Origin: Sphingomonas sp.
GTDB taxonomy: Bacteria; Pseudomonadota; Alphaproteobacteria; Sphingomonadales; Sphingomonadaceae
Assembly (NCBI RefSeq): GCF_017745215.1
Contig: NZ_JAGHZV010000025.1
Coordinates: 1-38,979 of the forward strand
DNA length: 38,979 bases
Direction: 5' to 3'
Part shown: positions 12,818-20,608 of the stretch, in pieces
Layout of the letters: every line of letters begins with the position of its first letter
Numbering within the stretch: position 1 is the stretch's first letter
The notes under the pieces: generated by a model
What the model was told of the DNA's origin: nothing
Databases searched by the model: none
What the model saw: the letters and a program-made list of their open reading frames with translations, nothing else
Translations under genes and position numbers: made by a program

Positions 12818-14590
12818 ATGGAATTGGACGTTACGGGATCGCTTATGAGCTTGGAGACTGAATCGGCAGCGCCGGTTCCGACTCCGACCGACGACAGCCT
12901 GCCGCGTCGCTTTGCGGACTTCGCCACCCTCGGCGAGGCGCTCGACTATGCGGCACAAGGGCTGCGCGGGCTCAACTTCCACGATGCGCGCGGCAATCTG
13001 GCGCGCCCCTATACCTTTGCGGAGCTCCGCGAGGATGCGCTGGCGCAGGCCCATCGCCTGATCGCCGCGGGGGTGAAGCCGCTCGATCGCATCGCGCTCA
13101 TCGCCGAGACGGGCACCGAGTTCGCCTCGCTGTTCTTCGGCGTGGTCTATGCGGGCGCCTGGCCGGTGCCGCTGCCGCTGCCGACGAGCTTCGGCGGCGC
13201 GCAGAGCTATATCGACCAGTTGCGCGTCCAGCTGGAGAGCTGCGACCCGACGATGCTGATCTACCCGCCCGAGATCGGTGCGATGTGCGCCGAGGCGGCG
13301 CGGATCGCCGGCACCGAGGGCGTCGACTGGGCCGAGTTCATCGCGCGCGACGCGACGCCGACAGCGCTGCCCGAAGCGACATCGAGCGACATCGCCTATC
13401 TGCAATATTCGAGCGGCTCGACGCGCTTCCCGCACGGCGTGGCGATCACGCACGAAGCGCTGCTCTCGAATCTCCGCGCGCATTCGATCGGGATGCACGT
13501 GGGCGACGGCGACCGCTGCGTCTCGTGGCTGCCCTGGTATCACGACATGGGCCTCGTCGGCTGCCTCCTCTCGGTGGTCGCGAACCAGGTCTCGACCGAT
13601 TATCTCAAGACCGAGGACTTCGCGCGGCGCCCGCTGGCGTGGCTCGACCTGATCAGCCGCAACCAGGGCACCACGCTCTCCTATTCGCCGACCTTCGGCT
13701 ACGACATCTGCGCGCGGCGCATGTCGAGCCAGACCAAGGCGAGCGAGCGCTTCGACCTCAGCCGCTGGCGCGTCGCAGGCAATGGCGCGGACATGATCCG
13801 GCCCGACGTGATGCAGAGCTTCGTCGACGCCTTCGCCGACGCGGGCTTCAAGGCCTCGGCCTTCCTGCCCAGCTACGGCCTTGCCGAAGCGACGCTGGCG
13901 GTGTCGATCATGCCCCCGGGCGAAGGCATCATCGTCGAGCTCGTCGAGGAGACGCAGCTGTCGGGCGGCAGCGCGAGCGGCAGCCGTCCGCAGCGCTTCC
14001 GCGCGATCGTCAACTGCGGCAAGCCCGCGCTCGGCATGGAGATCGAGATCCGCGAGGAGGACGGCACGCCGCTTCCCGAGCGGGCGATCGGCAAGGTCTG
14101 GTGCCGCGGCCCGAGCGTGATGACCGGCTATTTCCGCGATCAGGAGGCGACCGACGCCTGCCTCGTCGACGGTTGGCTCGATACCGGCGACATGGGCTAT
14201 ATCAGCGAAGGCTATATCTACATCGTCGGCCGCGCCAAGGACATGATCATCATCAACGGCAAGAACCACTGGCCCCAGGACATCGAATGGGCCGTGGAGC
14301 AGCTGCCGGGGTTCAAGCAGGGCGACATCGCCGCCTTCGCGATCACCACGCCCGGCGGCGAGGAGACGCCGGCGGTGCTCGTCCAGTGCCGTACCTCGGA
14401 CGAGAAGGAGCGCGTGCGCCTGCGCGAGGAGATCCGCGAGCGCGTCCGTTCGGTCACCGGCATGAACTGCGTCGTCGAGCTCGTGCCGCCGCGCACGCTG
14501 CCGCGCACCAGCTCGGGCAAGCTGAGCCGCGCCAAGGCGCGCAACCTCTACCTCAACGGCGAGATCAAGCCCTACCAGATCGCGGCTTGA
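12818..14590 (+). CDS. Fatty acyl-AMP ligase (FAAL)
   Basis: A 590-residue adenylate-forming enzyme. Core motifs: the P-loop-like YSSGSTRFPHG (about residues 198-208), LPWYHDMGLVG, the FLPSYGLAEATLAV segment, D455-x-GD in WLDTGDMGY, the hinge GRAKDMIIINGKNHWPQDIE, and catalytic K568 in TSSGKLSRAKA. The HDMG and NHWPQDIE forms are typical of FAALs, which make fatty acyl-adenylates and pass them to acyl-carrier proteins rather than to CoA. No acyl-carrier protein, polyketide synthase or lipid-synthesis gene is adjacent, so the acceptor is unknown. The start is uncertain: ATG 12818 and ATG 12845 are both weakly preceded by purines. Confidence 0.85.
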   Translation: MELDVTGSLMSLETESAAPVPTPTDDSLPRRFADFATLGEALDYAAQGLRGLNFHDARGNLARPYTFAELREDALAQAHRLIAAGVKPLDRIALIAETGTEFASLFFGVVYAGAWPVPLPLPTSFGGAQSYIDQLRVQLESCDPTMLIYPPEIGAMCAEAARIAGTEGVDWAEFIARDATPTALPEATSSDIAYLQYSSGSTRFPHGVAITHEALLSNLRAHSIGMHVGDGDRCVSWLPWYHDMGLVGCLLSVVANQVSTDYLKTEDFARRPLAWLDLISRNQGTTLSYSPTFGYDICARRMSSQTKASERFDLSRWRVAGNGADMIRPDVMQSFVDAFADAGFKASAFLPSYGLAEATLAVSIMPPGEGIIVELVEETQLSGGSASGSRPQRFRAIVNCGKPALGMEIEIREEDGTPLPERAIGKVWCRGPSVMTGYFRDQEATDACLVDGWLDTGDMGYISEGYIYIVGRAKDMIIINGKNHWPQDIEWAVEQLPGFKQGDIAAFAITTPGGEETPAVLVQCRTSDEKERVRLREEIRERVRSVTGMNCVVELVPPRTLPRTSSGKLSRAKARNLYLNGEIKPYQIAA

Positions 14591-14615
14591 GGCGATCAAG
14601 GCCCGCCCTATCGAT

Positions 14616-14698
14616 CGTCATCCCGGCGAAAGCCGCGACCCCCGGGCCAAGAGCGACGTCCTCTGTAACCCCGGGGTACCGGCTTCGCCGGGATGACG
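14616..14698. repeat. REP-like palindrome, family A, copy 3 (degenerate)
   Basis: Same family as 1857-1940 and 10875-10956. The left arm reads CGTCATCCCGGCGAAAGCCG with an altered continuation, and the right arm ends CGCCGGGATGACG at 14698. Several mismatches between the arms show decay. It sits just after the FAAL stop, in the 219-bp gap before the GGDEF-EAL gene. Confidence 0.8.
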
Positions 14699-14809
14699 AA
14701 TAATGGCGCGGGGAGACGGGCAAAATCATTCCACCCCCGATCGAATAATTCTCGTTCCGCGCCCATCGCCTAACCTCTCGTCAACCTCCGCTCCGCTAGA
14801 CCTGGGGAC

Positions 14810-17170
14810 GTGAGCAGCCAGACGACATCCCAGTTTGCCAAGCCGCGCATCGATGCCCGCGCGCTCCTTGGGCTTTACGATCCCACGGACAGCACCGATT
14901 GGGGGCCGATCCGCGCTGCGCAGCTCTATGCGGGCCGCCAGCTCGCCCTCTTCATGCTCGGCGCGAACGTCGTCGGCGCGGCACTCGTCACGCTGCTGCT
15001 CGCCCCCGTCGTGCCGGTCTGGCAGCTCGCGAGCTGGGGCGCCCTCGTCGCCGCGGTGAGCGCCGGCGTCGCCTTCCGCCGCCTCGCCTCGCGCCATCGC
15101 GCCGCCGTGACCGCTCCGATCGCCGACGTACGCGCCACTGCCTTCGACGGCGTCGCGCTCGCCGCGGTCTGGTCGATCCCCCCGCTTGCGGTAGGGCATC
15201 TCGCCGACGCCAACGCCGCGCTCGGCCTGTGGATCGTGCTTTCGCTCCTGATGACCGCGAGCGCCGTGGCGATGGCCGCGCTGCCGCTCGCCACCATCCT
15301 GTTCGTCACCATCCTCGGCGGCGCGATCGCGGCCGAGCTGAGCTTCATCGCCTCGCCGCTGCTCGCCGCCGCCGCGCTGCTCTTCGCGGTGCTGCTGGCG
15401 ATGACCACCTTCGCGCGCGGCAAGGCGCTGGTCGTGATCCGCGCGAGCGAGCTTGCCCTCGCCGAGCGCGACGAGACCGTCAGCCTGCTGCTCCGCGAGT
15501 TCGAGGACCAGGGCGCCGACTGGCTCTGGGAGATCGACGCCCAGCGCCGCGTCGCCCGCGCCAACCCGCGCTTCGCCGTGGCCGTGGGTGTCGATCCCAA
15601 GGCGATCAACGGCATGCCCTTCCTCCAGGTGCTCGCCGGACCGACCTGGGAGACAGGCAATTTCGCCCCCGCGCTCCACACGCTCGCCGACAAGCTCAAG
15701 GCCCGCGAAGCGTTCCGCGACATCCTGCTGCCGGTCTACCTCAACGGCGAGGAGCGCTGGTGGGAGATGTCCGCCGGCCCCCGCTTTGACGAGAGCGGCA
15801 CCTTCGTCGGCTTCCGCGGCGTCGGCTCGGACGTCACCGAGGCGCGGCGCACCACCGACAAGATCCACCGCATGGCACGGTTCGACACGCTCACCGGCCT
15901 GCCCAATCGCCTCATGATCCACGAGACGCTCGCCCAGGCGATGGCCGAGGCCGAGAAGTGGAGCTCGCGCTGCGCCTTCATGATGATCGATCTCGATCGC
16001 TTCAAGGCGGTCAACGACACCCTGGGCCACCCGGTCGGCGACCGGCTGCTCGGCCGCGTCTCCGAGCGGCTCAAGCAGATGATGACCGACAATGAGATGA
16101 TCGGCCGGCTCGGCGGCGACGAGTTCGCCGTGGTGGTGCGCGACGCGACCGATTCGGCGCAGATCGAGCGGCTCGCCAAGACGATCATCGACACGCTGTC
16201 CAAGCCCTATGAGGTCGACCAGCACACGCTCTACATCGGCGCCTCCGTGGGCCTCGCGGTCGGCCCGCGCGACGGGCGCACCGCGGAAACGCTGATCCGC
16301 TCGGCCGACCTCGCGCTCTATCGCTCGAAGGATGCCGGCGGCGGCGTGTTCCATGCCTATGAACCCCAGCTCCACATGGCCGCCGAGGAGCGCCGCGTGC
16401 TCGAGATCGCGCTGAGGAGCGCAGTCGAGAACGGGCAGATGCACTTGAACTACCAGCCCGTGGTCGATGCCGGGACGGGCGCGCTCAAGGGCTTCGAGGC
16501 GCTGCTCCGCTGGACGCATCCCGAGTTCGGCAACGTCTCGCCCGCCAAGTTCGTGCCGCTCGCCGAGGAAGCGCGGCTGATCGCGCCGATCGGCGAATGG
16601 GTGCTGCGCACTGCCTGCCAGGAAGCCGCGCGCTGGGACCTGCCGGTGCGCATCGCCGTCAACGTCAGCCCGGAGCAGCTCCACAACCCGGCGTTCGTGA
16701 GCATCGTCGCCCAGGCGCTCGCCCAGTCGGGGCTCCCCCCCGAACGGCTCGAGCTCGAAGTGACCGAGAGCGTGTTCATGCACGAGGGCACCGCGGCGAT
16801 CCAGGTGCTCGAGAAGATCCTCGACCTGGGCGTCAGGCTCAGCCTCGACGACTTCGGCACCGGCTATTCGTCGCTCGGCTATCTGAGCCGCACGCGGTTC
16901 AGCTCGATCAAGATCGACCGCAGCTTCGTCCAGGGCGCCTCCAAGGGCGTCAAGGAAGCGATCGCGATCATCCGCGCGGTGGTGGCGCTCGCCGACAGCC
17001 TGGGCATGGCGACCACGGCCGAGGGCGTCGAGACCGAGGAGGAGCACCACATGGTCCAGGCGCTCGGCTGCACCAAGGTCCAGGGCTATTATTTCGGCCG
17101 TCCGCTCCCCGTCCAGGAAGCGCGCGCGCTGGCGATGCGCCGCGATGGCGGAGCGAGCGTCGCGGCCTGA
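14810..17170 (+). CDS. Membrane PAS-GGDEF-EAL cyclic-di-GMP protein
   Basis: A 786-residue protein. Residues ~40-205 form about six membrane helices; a PAS domain follows (about 225-345, with WLWEIDAQRRVARANPRF and FVGFRGVGSDVTEAR). The GGDEF domain has intact G435-GDEF439 and DLDRFKAVNDTLGH. The EAL domain has E563-A-L, NVSPEQLHN, EVTES, D680-D in LDDFGTGYSS, IKIDRSF and AEGVET. All EAL metal and catalytic residues seem present, so phosphodiesterase activity is likely, and cyclase activity is possible. The inhibitory RxxD site before GGDEF is missing (TDNE at that place). The start is GTG 14810, with only a weak GGGG upstream; no better start exists. It probably senses a membrane or redox cue. 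Confidence 0.92.
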   Translation: MSSQTTSQFAKPRIDARALLGLYDPTDSTDWGPIRAAQLYAGRQLALFMLGANVVGAALVTLLLAPVVPVWQLASWGALVAAVSAGVAFRRLASRHRAAVTAPIADVRATAFDGVALAAVWSIPPLAVGHLADANAALGLWIVLSLLMTASAVAMAALPLATILFVTILGGAIAAELSFIASPLLAAAALLFAVLLAMTTFARGKALVVIRASELALAERDETVSLLLREFEDQGADWLWEIDAQRRVARANPRFAVAVGVDPKAINGMPFLQVLAGPTWETGNFAPALHTLADKLKAREAFRDILLPVYLNGEERWWEMSAGPRFDESGTFVGFRGVGSDVTEARRTTDKIHRMARFDTLTGLPNRLMIHETLAQAMAEAEKWSSRCAFMMIDLDRFKAVNDTLGHPVGDRLLGRVSERLKQMMTDNEMIGRLGGDEFAVVVRDATDSAQIERLAKTIIDTLSKPYEVDQHTLYIGASVGLAVGPRDGRTAETLIRSADLALYRSKDAGGGVFHAYEPQLHMAAEERRVLEIALRSAVENGQMHLNYQPVVDAGTGALKGFEALLRWTHPEFGNVSPAKFVPLAEEARLIAPIGEWVLRTACQEAARWDLPVRIAVNVSPEQLHNPAFVSIVAQALAQSGLPPERLELEVTESVFMHEGTAAIQVLEKILDLGVRLSLDDFGTGYSSLGYLSRTRFSSIKIDRSFVQGASKGVKEAIAIIRAVVALADSLGMATTAEGVETEEEHHMVQALGCTKVQGYYFGRPLPVQEARALAMRRDGGASVAA

Positions 17171-17181
17171 CCTTAGACGCG

Positions 17182-17239
17182 GTTTGGAAATGCGCCTCAC
17201 GCACCACCTGGAAACTCGCTCCTTCGCGATTTTCCGAAC
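17182..17239. repeat. Short copy of a palindromic element (GTTTGGAAA ends)
   Basis: 58 bp bounded by GTTTGGAAA (17182-17190) and TTTCCGAAC (17231-17239), near-perfect inverted ends. The inner part contains TGCGCCTCACG and GAAACTCGCTCCTTCGCG. The same blocks in the same relative order occur at the ends of the longer element at 36117-36257 on the other strand, which has an extra central palindrome. It starts 11 bp after the GGDEF-EAL stop codon. Confidence 0.75.
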
Positions 17240-17245
17240 AGGCTC

Positions 17246-17476
17246 TTAGAGCTTCGATTCGTCGAGTTCGGCGTCAGGCGGCCGCCGCGCCGCAGCGTCT
17301 GCTCGCGCCACTTCATCGAGCACCGCGTCGAGATCCGCCAGCGCTTTGCCGAGCGCGTTGAGCAGTTCCTCCGCTTCCTCCGCCGCGATGCGGCCGTGGA
17401 GCCTGGTGGCGATCTCGTCGAGCGAGGCAGCGCGCTCCTCGCCACTCTCCAGCAGCAATCGGTGACGTTGCGGCAT
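17246..17476 (-). CDS. Small helical protein of unknown function
   Basis: A 76-residue, highly charged protein predicted to be almost wholly helical (SLDEIATRLHGRIAAEEAEE, then LLNALGKALADLDAVLDEVA). GGGAGAGGG lies just before the ATG at 17476, which supports translation. No domain was recognised. It is antisense to nothing and convergent with the GGDEF-EAL gene, with the short palindromic element between them. The 148 bp between its start and the tRNA gene carry the tRNA promoter. It could be spurious, but codon use and the ribosome-binding site favour a real gene. Confidence 0.5.
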   Translation of the reverse strand: MPQRHRLLLESGEERAASLDEIATRLHGRIAAEEAEELLNALGKALADLDAVLDEVARADAAARRPPDAELDESKL

Positions 17477-17583
17477 CTGCCCTCTCCCGGTCCGCGCGAT
17501 GGATTAACCTAGGATAAGAACCCCCGGGCAGGAAACCGGTTCAGTCCGAAACGGAGTAATAACCGGGCATTTTTACACCCCCC

Positions 17584-17612
17584 TTGCCGTGTCCCCCGCG
17601 CCGAGCTACAGG
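17584..17612 (+). promoter_or_regulatory. Candidate promoter of tRNA-Trp
   Basis: TTGCCG (17584-17589), a 17-bp spacer and TACAGG (17607-17612), 12 bp before the mature tRNA 5' end. The layout, TTG then GCTA about 20 bp later, recurs before secE, rplK and rplJ in this window. Confidence 0.45.
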
Positions 17613-17624
17613 CGCGGGCCGCAC

Positions 17625-17701
17625 AGGGGCGTAGCTCAGCTGGTTAGAGCGTCGGTCTCCAAAACCGAAGGCCCTCGGTTCGAATCCGAGCGCCCCTGCC
17701 A
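17625..17701 (+). tRNA. trpT: tRNA-Trp (anticodon CCA)
   Basis: 77 nt with a complete cloverleaf. Acceptor stem AGGGGCG (17625-17631) pairs with CGCCCCT (17691-17697); the D arm holds GCTCAGCTGGTTAGAGC; the anticodon stem TCGGT/ACCGA encloses loop CTCCAAA with anticodon CCA; the T arm reads CTCGGTTCGAATCCGAG. The 3' CCA (17699-17701) is encoded. In many bacteria this gene immediately precedes secE; here secE is 6.5 kb downstream. Confidence 0.97.
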
Positions 17702-17724
17702 TCGTCTCCGATCGCACGCCGCGC

Positions 17725-18897
17725 CTATTGGGCCTTGGGCAGCCATATCTCGAGCTGGCCGGACGGTGCCGTCAGCGCGATCGGCGCGAGCTCGAACGAG
17801 CCGAGGCCCTTGAGCGCCACGGCGACATGCGCCGCCTTCGCCGCGTCCTGCGGGTTGAAGTAGCGCACCTGGCCGCGCCCGGGCATCTTCGCGCTGGCGA
17901 TCTGCTCGATCTTCGAGACCACCGGCAGGCTCAGCCCGCGCAACAGCGCCACCGCGCGCTGGTCGCGGCCCGAGCGGTCGGCGATGTCGCGGTGCACGTA
18001 GATCATGCCCTGTCGCTGGACCGCGACCGGCTTGCTGATCGTCAGGCGGATCTGATTCTCCCGCCCCGCGACGGTGGGATTGTCGACGAGGAGCTCAAGC
18101 GTGCCGTTCGACCCCGCGGCCGGGGCCGGCGTCGAGACCGGCATCGCCGCAGGGCTGATCGTGGTCGGCTTGGCGGAGATCCGCGTCCGCAGCTGCAGGA
18201 TCGCGACCGGGCTCAGGTCGCTGAGGTCGATCGAGGCGTTGGAGGTGCGGCGTGCCTCGAAGGTCGCGACGCGGGCGGCGTTCATGCCGGATCCGACCGC
18301 GGCGCTCAGCTGGAACACGCGCTTGGCCCGGAAATAGCCGCGCACCATCTCGAACGGCCCCTGGGCCAGCGCCCGGACGCAATCGGGCTGCTCGAGTACC
18401 TTCGACAGCCGGTCGTCGTCGAGATAGACCCGGCTCTGCTCGTCGAAGCGGATCACGGTCGTGTGCCCCTGGTCGACCTTGGCGCCGGCCTGGTCGAGCG
18501 CCTGGAGGACGCCTTGGTCCACGCCCAGCGACGCGGCAAGATTGCTGCCCGCCTGATAGCTGACGAAGGTCGTCGTCCCGCGCCCCTGAGGCAGGACCTC
18601 AGGAACGCAGCTGTGATCGTTGGCCTCCATGGTAAGGCCGGGCCGGTACAGCGTGCCGATCGGCGGGCTGTCGTCGGTCGGGAGGATCTCCAGGCCGGGA
18701 TCGGGGTAGCGCGACTGGACCGCCGCCGCGAGGCCCTTCTGGAAATCGAACATGTTCTGCATCACCTGGCCGTACTCGACCGGCTTGGGCGGCGTGGGCG
18801 GCTTCGGGGGTGGCGCCGGCGAGCGCGCGAACAGGATCCAGGCCCCGATCAACGCCACGACGAGCGCGCCCGCCCCCGCGAGCAGATATTGCCGCAT
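17725..18897 (-). CDS. Membrane-anchored periplasmic protein of unknown function
   Basis: A 390-residue protein. Residues 1-24 (MRQYLLAGAGALVVALIGAW and onward) form one membrane helix or uncleaved signal, followed by a proline-rich stretch (PAPPPKPPTPPKP) and a long soluble part of mixed alpha/beta character. Only two Cys are seen in that part (HSCVPEV and QPDCVRAL), compatible with one disulphide. Segments such as TTTFVSYQAGSNLAASLGVD and GHTTVIRFDEQSRVYLDDD are well-ordered looking, but no family was recognised. The C-terminal ~110 residues (from GTLELLVDNP) end in a domain finishing QLEIWLPKAQ. It is divergent from the DedA gene and its stop lies 23 bp from the tRNA gene. Its function cannot be assigned. 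Confidence 0.7.
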   Translation of the reverse strand: MRQYLLAGAGALVVALIGAWILFARSPAPPPKPPTPPKPVEYGQVMQNMFDFQKGLAAAVQSRYPDPGLEILPTDDSPPIGTLYRPGLTMEANDHSCVPEVLPQGRGTTTFVSYQAGSNLAASLGVDQGVLQALDQAGAKVDQGHTTVIRFDEQSRVYLDDDRLSKVLEQPDCVRALAQGPFEMVRGYFRAKRVFQLSAAVGSGMNAARVATFEARRTSNASIDLSDLSPVAILQLRTRISAKPTTISPAAMPVSTPAPAAGSNGTLELLVDNPTVAGRENQIRLTISKPVAVQRQGMIYVHRDIADRSGRDQRAVALLRGLSLPVVSKIEQIASAKMPGRGQVRYFNPQDAAKAAHVAVALKGLGSFELAPIALTAPSGQLEIWLPKAQ

Positions 18898-19038
18898 CAC
18901 GCTTCTCCCTCGGCCAATCGCTATCTCACGGCGGCCATGGGGGCGCCATTCTCGATTACTCGGATTTGAGAGCGATTTGGCCCATTGATCGGCCGTGACG
19001 AAGCTGCGAGGACGCCCGGAGGCTATCGAAGGAAGACG

Positions 19039-19617
19039 ATGTTCCGCCCCCTCTATGACTGGGTCCTGCGCATGGCGCACCACCGCCATGCGCTTCCCGC
19101 GCTGGCGGGCGTCTCCTTCGCCGAGAGCAGCTTCTTCCCGATCCCGCCCGACGCGATGCTGATCCCGATGGTGCTCGCCCGGCGCGACCGGGCGTGGCTG
19201 ATCGCCACGGTCTGCACCGTCGCTTCGGTCTGCGGCGCGGCGCTCGGCTATTTCATCGGCTACGCGCTGCTCGAGAGCGTCGGCCAGTGGCTGATCCAAA
19301 TCTATCACATGCAGGACAAGATCGCGCAATATCAGACCACTTACGCCGAATATGGCGCCGCGATCATCCTGCTGAAGGGTCTTACGCCGATCCCCTTCAA
19401 GCTCGTGACGATCGCCAGCGGGATCGCCAAATTCCCCTTCGGCCTCTTCCTGCTGCTCGCGGGCATCACGCGCGCGGCGCGCTTCTTCCTCGTCGCCGCG
19501 CTGCTCAAGCGCTACGGCGCGCCCGTCCAGGAATTCATCGAGAAGCGCCTCGACCTGTTCGCGTGGCTGTTCCTCGGGCTCATCGTGCTCGGCTTCGCGG
19601 CGGTGACCCTGCTGTGA
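19039..19617 (+). CDS. DedA/YqaA-type VTT-domain membrane protein
   Basis: A 192-residue integral membrane protein with four to five hydrophobic segments. The VTT/SNARE-associated core is visible: FAESSFFPIPPDAMLIPMVL near the N-terminus, CGAALGYFIGYAL, then LLKGLTPIPFKLVTIASGIA with the conserved P-x-P-F-K, and a final TM ending in LGFAAVTLL. This matches the YqaA branch of the DedA superfamily; some relatives move lipid carriers or support membrane potential, but the substrate here is unknown. The start at ATG 19039 follows AAGGAAG. The stop overlaps the next gene (GTGA, 19614-19617), the first of three such overlaps. Confidence 0.88.
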   Translation: MFRPLYDWVLRMAHHRHALPALAGVSFAESSFFPIPPDAMLIPMVLARRDRAWLIATVCTVASVCGAALGYFIGYALLESVGQWLIQIYHMQDKIAQYQTTYAEYGAAIILLKGLTPIPFKLVTIASGIAKFPFGLFLLLAGITRAARFFLVAALLKRYGAPVQEFIEKRLDLFAWLFLGLIVLGFAAVTLL

Positions 19618-20024
19618 GCGCCGCGGAGGCCTATGCGCTGGTCGAGCGCTATTATGCCGCGTTCAACGCCGGCGACTGGGAGGCCATGCTCGCCTGCCTC
19701 GCCGACGACGTCGCGCACGACATCAACCAGGGCGATCGCCAGACCGGCAAGGCGACCTTTCGCGCCTTCCTGTCGCACATGGACCGCTGCTACCGCGAGC
19801 GGCTCGAGGACCTCGCGATAATGGTCTCGCCCGACGGCACGCGCGCTGCGGCGGAGTTCGTCGTCCAGGGCGAATATGTCGCCACCGACGAAGGCCTGCC
19901 ATCCGCGACCGGCCAGCGCTACACGCTCCCCGCCGGCGCCTTCTTCGAGATCGCGGGCGAGCGGATCGGCCGGGTCACGGTCTATTACAACCTCGCCGAC
20001 TGGACTCGGCAGGTCGAGGGATGA
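19614..20024 (+). CDS. SnoaL-like (ketosteroid-isomerase-related) protein
   Basis: A 136-residue protein from GTG 19614 with the NTF2/SnoaL cone fold pattern: ALVERYYAAFNAGDWEAMLA, LADDVAHDINQGDRQTGKA, FRAFLSHMDRCYRERLEDLA and the closing strand IGRVTVYYNLADW. It belongs to the ketosteroid-isomerase-related group; family members bind or isomerise small hydrophobic substrates, but the ligand is not predictable. Coding overlaps on both sides (GTGA with the DedA gene, ATGA with the GNAT gene at 20021-20024) imply coordinated translation. The grouping with GNAT and a carbon-nitrogen hydrolase suggests a small-molecule pathway with an acylation and an amide-hydrolysis step. Confidence 0.8.
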   Translation: MSAAEAYALVERYYAAFNAGDWEAMLACLADDVAHDINQGDRQTGKATFRAFLSHMDRCYRERLEDLAIMVSPDGTRAAAEFVVQGEYVATDEGLPSATGQRYTLPAGAFFEIAGERIGRVTVYYNLADWTRQVEG

Positions 20025-20608
20025 GCCTCCACGTCCGCCCGCTGACCGCCGGCGCGATCGAGCCTTACCTCCGCGACCTTGGTCGGCTGCGCATCCGCGT
20101 GTTCCGCGACTGGCCCTATCTCTACGAGGGCAGCGAGGACTATGAGCAGCAGTATCTCCGCGCCTTCGCCGCCGCGCGCGACGCCGTGCTCGTCGCGGCG
20201 TTCGACGGCGAGACGGTGGTCGGCGCCGCGACCGCCTCGCCGATGGCGGCGCAGGACGCGGACGTGAAGCAGGTGTTCGTCGACCGCCGCGGCGACCTGT
20301 CGACGATCTTCTACTTCGGCGAATCGGTGCTGCTCCCCGAGTATCGCGGGCGCGGGATCGGCCACGCCTTCTTCGACGCGCGCGAGGGCCAGGCGCGCGC
20401 GTGCGGCGCGACGATCGCGACCTTCTGCGGCGTCGTGCGCCCGGAGGACCATGTGCTGCGCCCGGCCGGCTATCGCCCGCTCGACGCCTTCTGGCGCAAG
20501 CGCGGCTATGCGCCGATGCCGGGGCTGGTCACCTCCTATCGCTGGCGCGACATCGGCGAGCAGCAAGAGACCGACCATCCGATGCAATTCTGGCTGCGGG
20601 CGCTGTGA
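20021..20608 (+). CDS. GNAT-family N-acetyltransferase
   Basis: A 195-residue acetyltransferase. The acetyl-CoA binding motif is clear: ESVLLPEYRGRGIGHAFFDA, with the R-G-x-G-I-G pyrophosphate loop at roughly residues 111-118. It is preceded by VLVAAFDGETVVGAATASPM and followed by a substrate side with FCGVVRPEDHVLRPAGYRPL. It transfers acetyl from acetyl-CoA to an amine on an unknown substrate. Starts inside the stop of the SnoaL-like gene and ends inside the start of the hydrolase gene (GTGA, 20605-20608), so it is the central member of this compact run. Confidence 0.88.
   Translation: MSLHVRPLTAGAIEPYLRDLGRLRIRVFRDWPYLYEGSEDYEQQYLRAFAAARDAVLVAAFDGETVVGAATASPMAAQDADVKQVFVDRRGDLSTIFYFGESVLLPEYRGRGIGHAFFDAREGQARACGATIATFCGVVRPEDHVLRPAGYRPLDAFWRKRGYAPMPGLVTSYRWRDIGEQQETDHPMQFWLRAL

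Noticed and set aside
14726..17200. An open frame of over 800 codons on the minus strand, opposite the GGDEF-EAL gene
   Set aside because: It is a codon-position shadow in GC-rich DNA: composition dominated by Arg, Gly, Ala and His, no domain, and a fully recognisable gene on the other strand.
17625..17701. tRNA-Trp as an integration site for a genomic island extending to secE
   Set aside because: No integrase gene and no second copy of the tRNA 3' end was seen between 17702 and 24235, and most genes there match the local composition.
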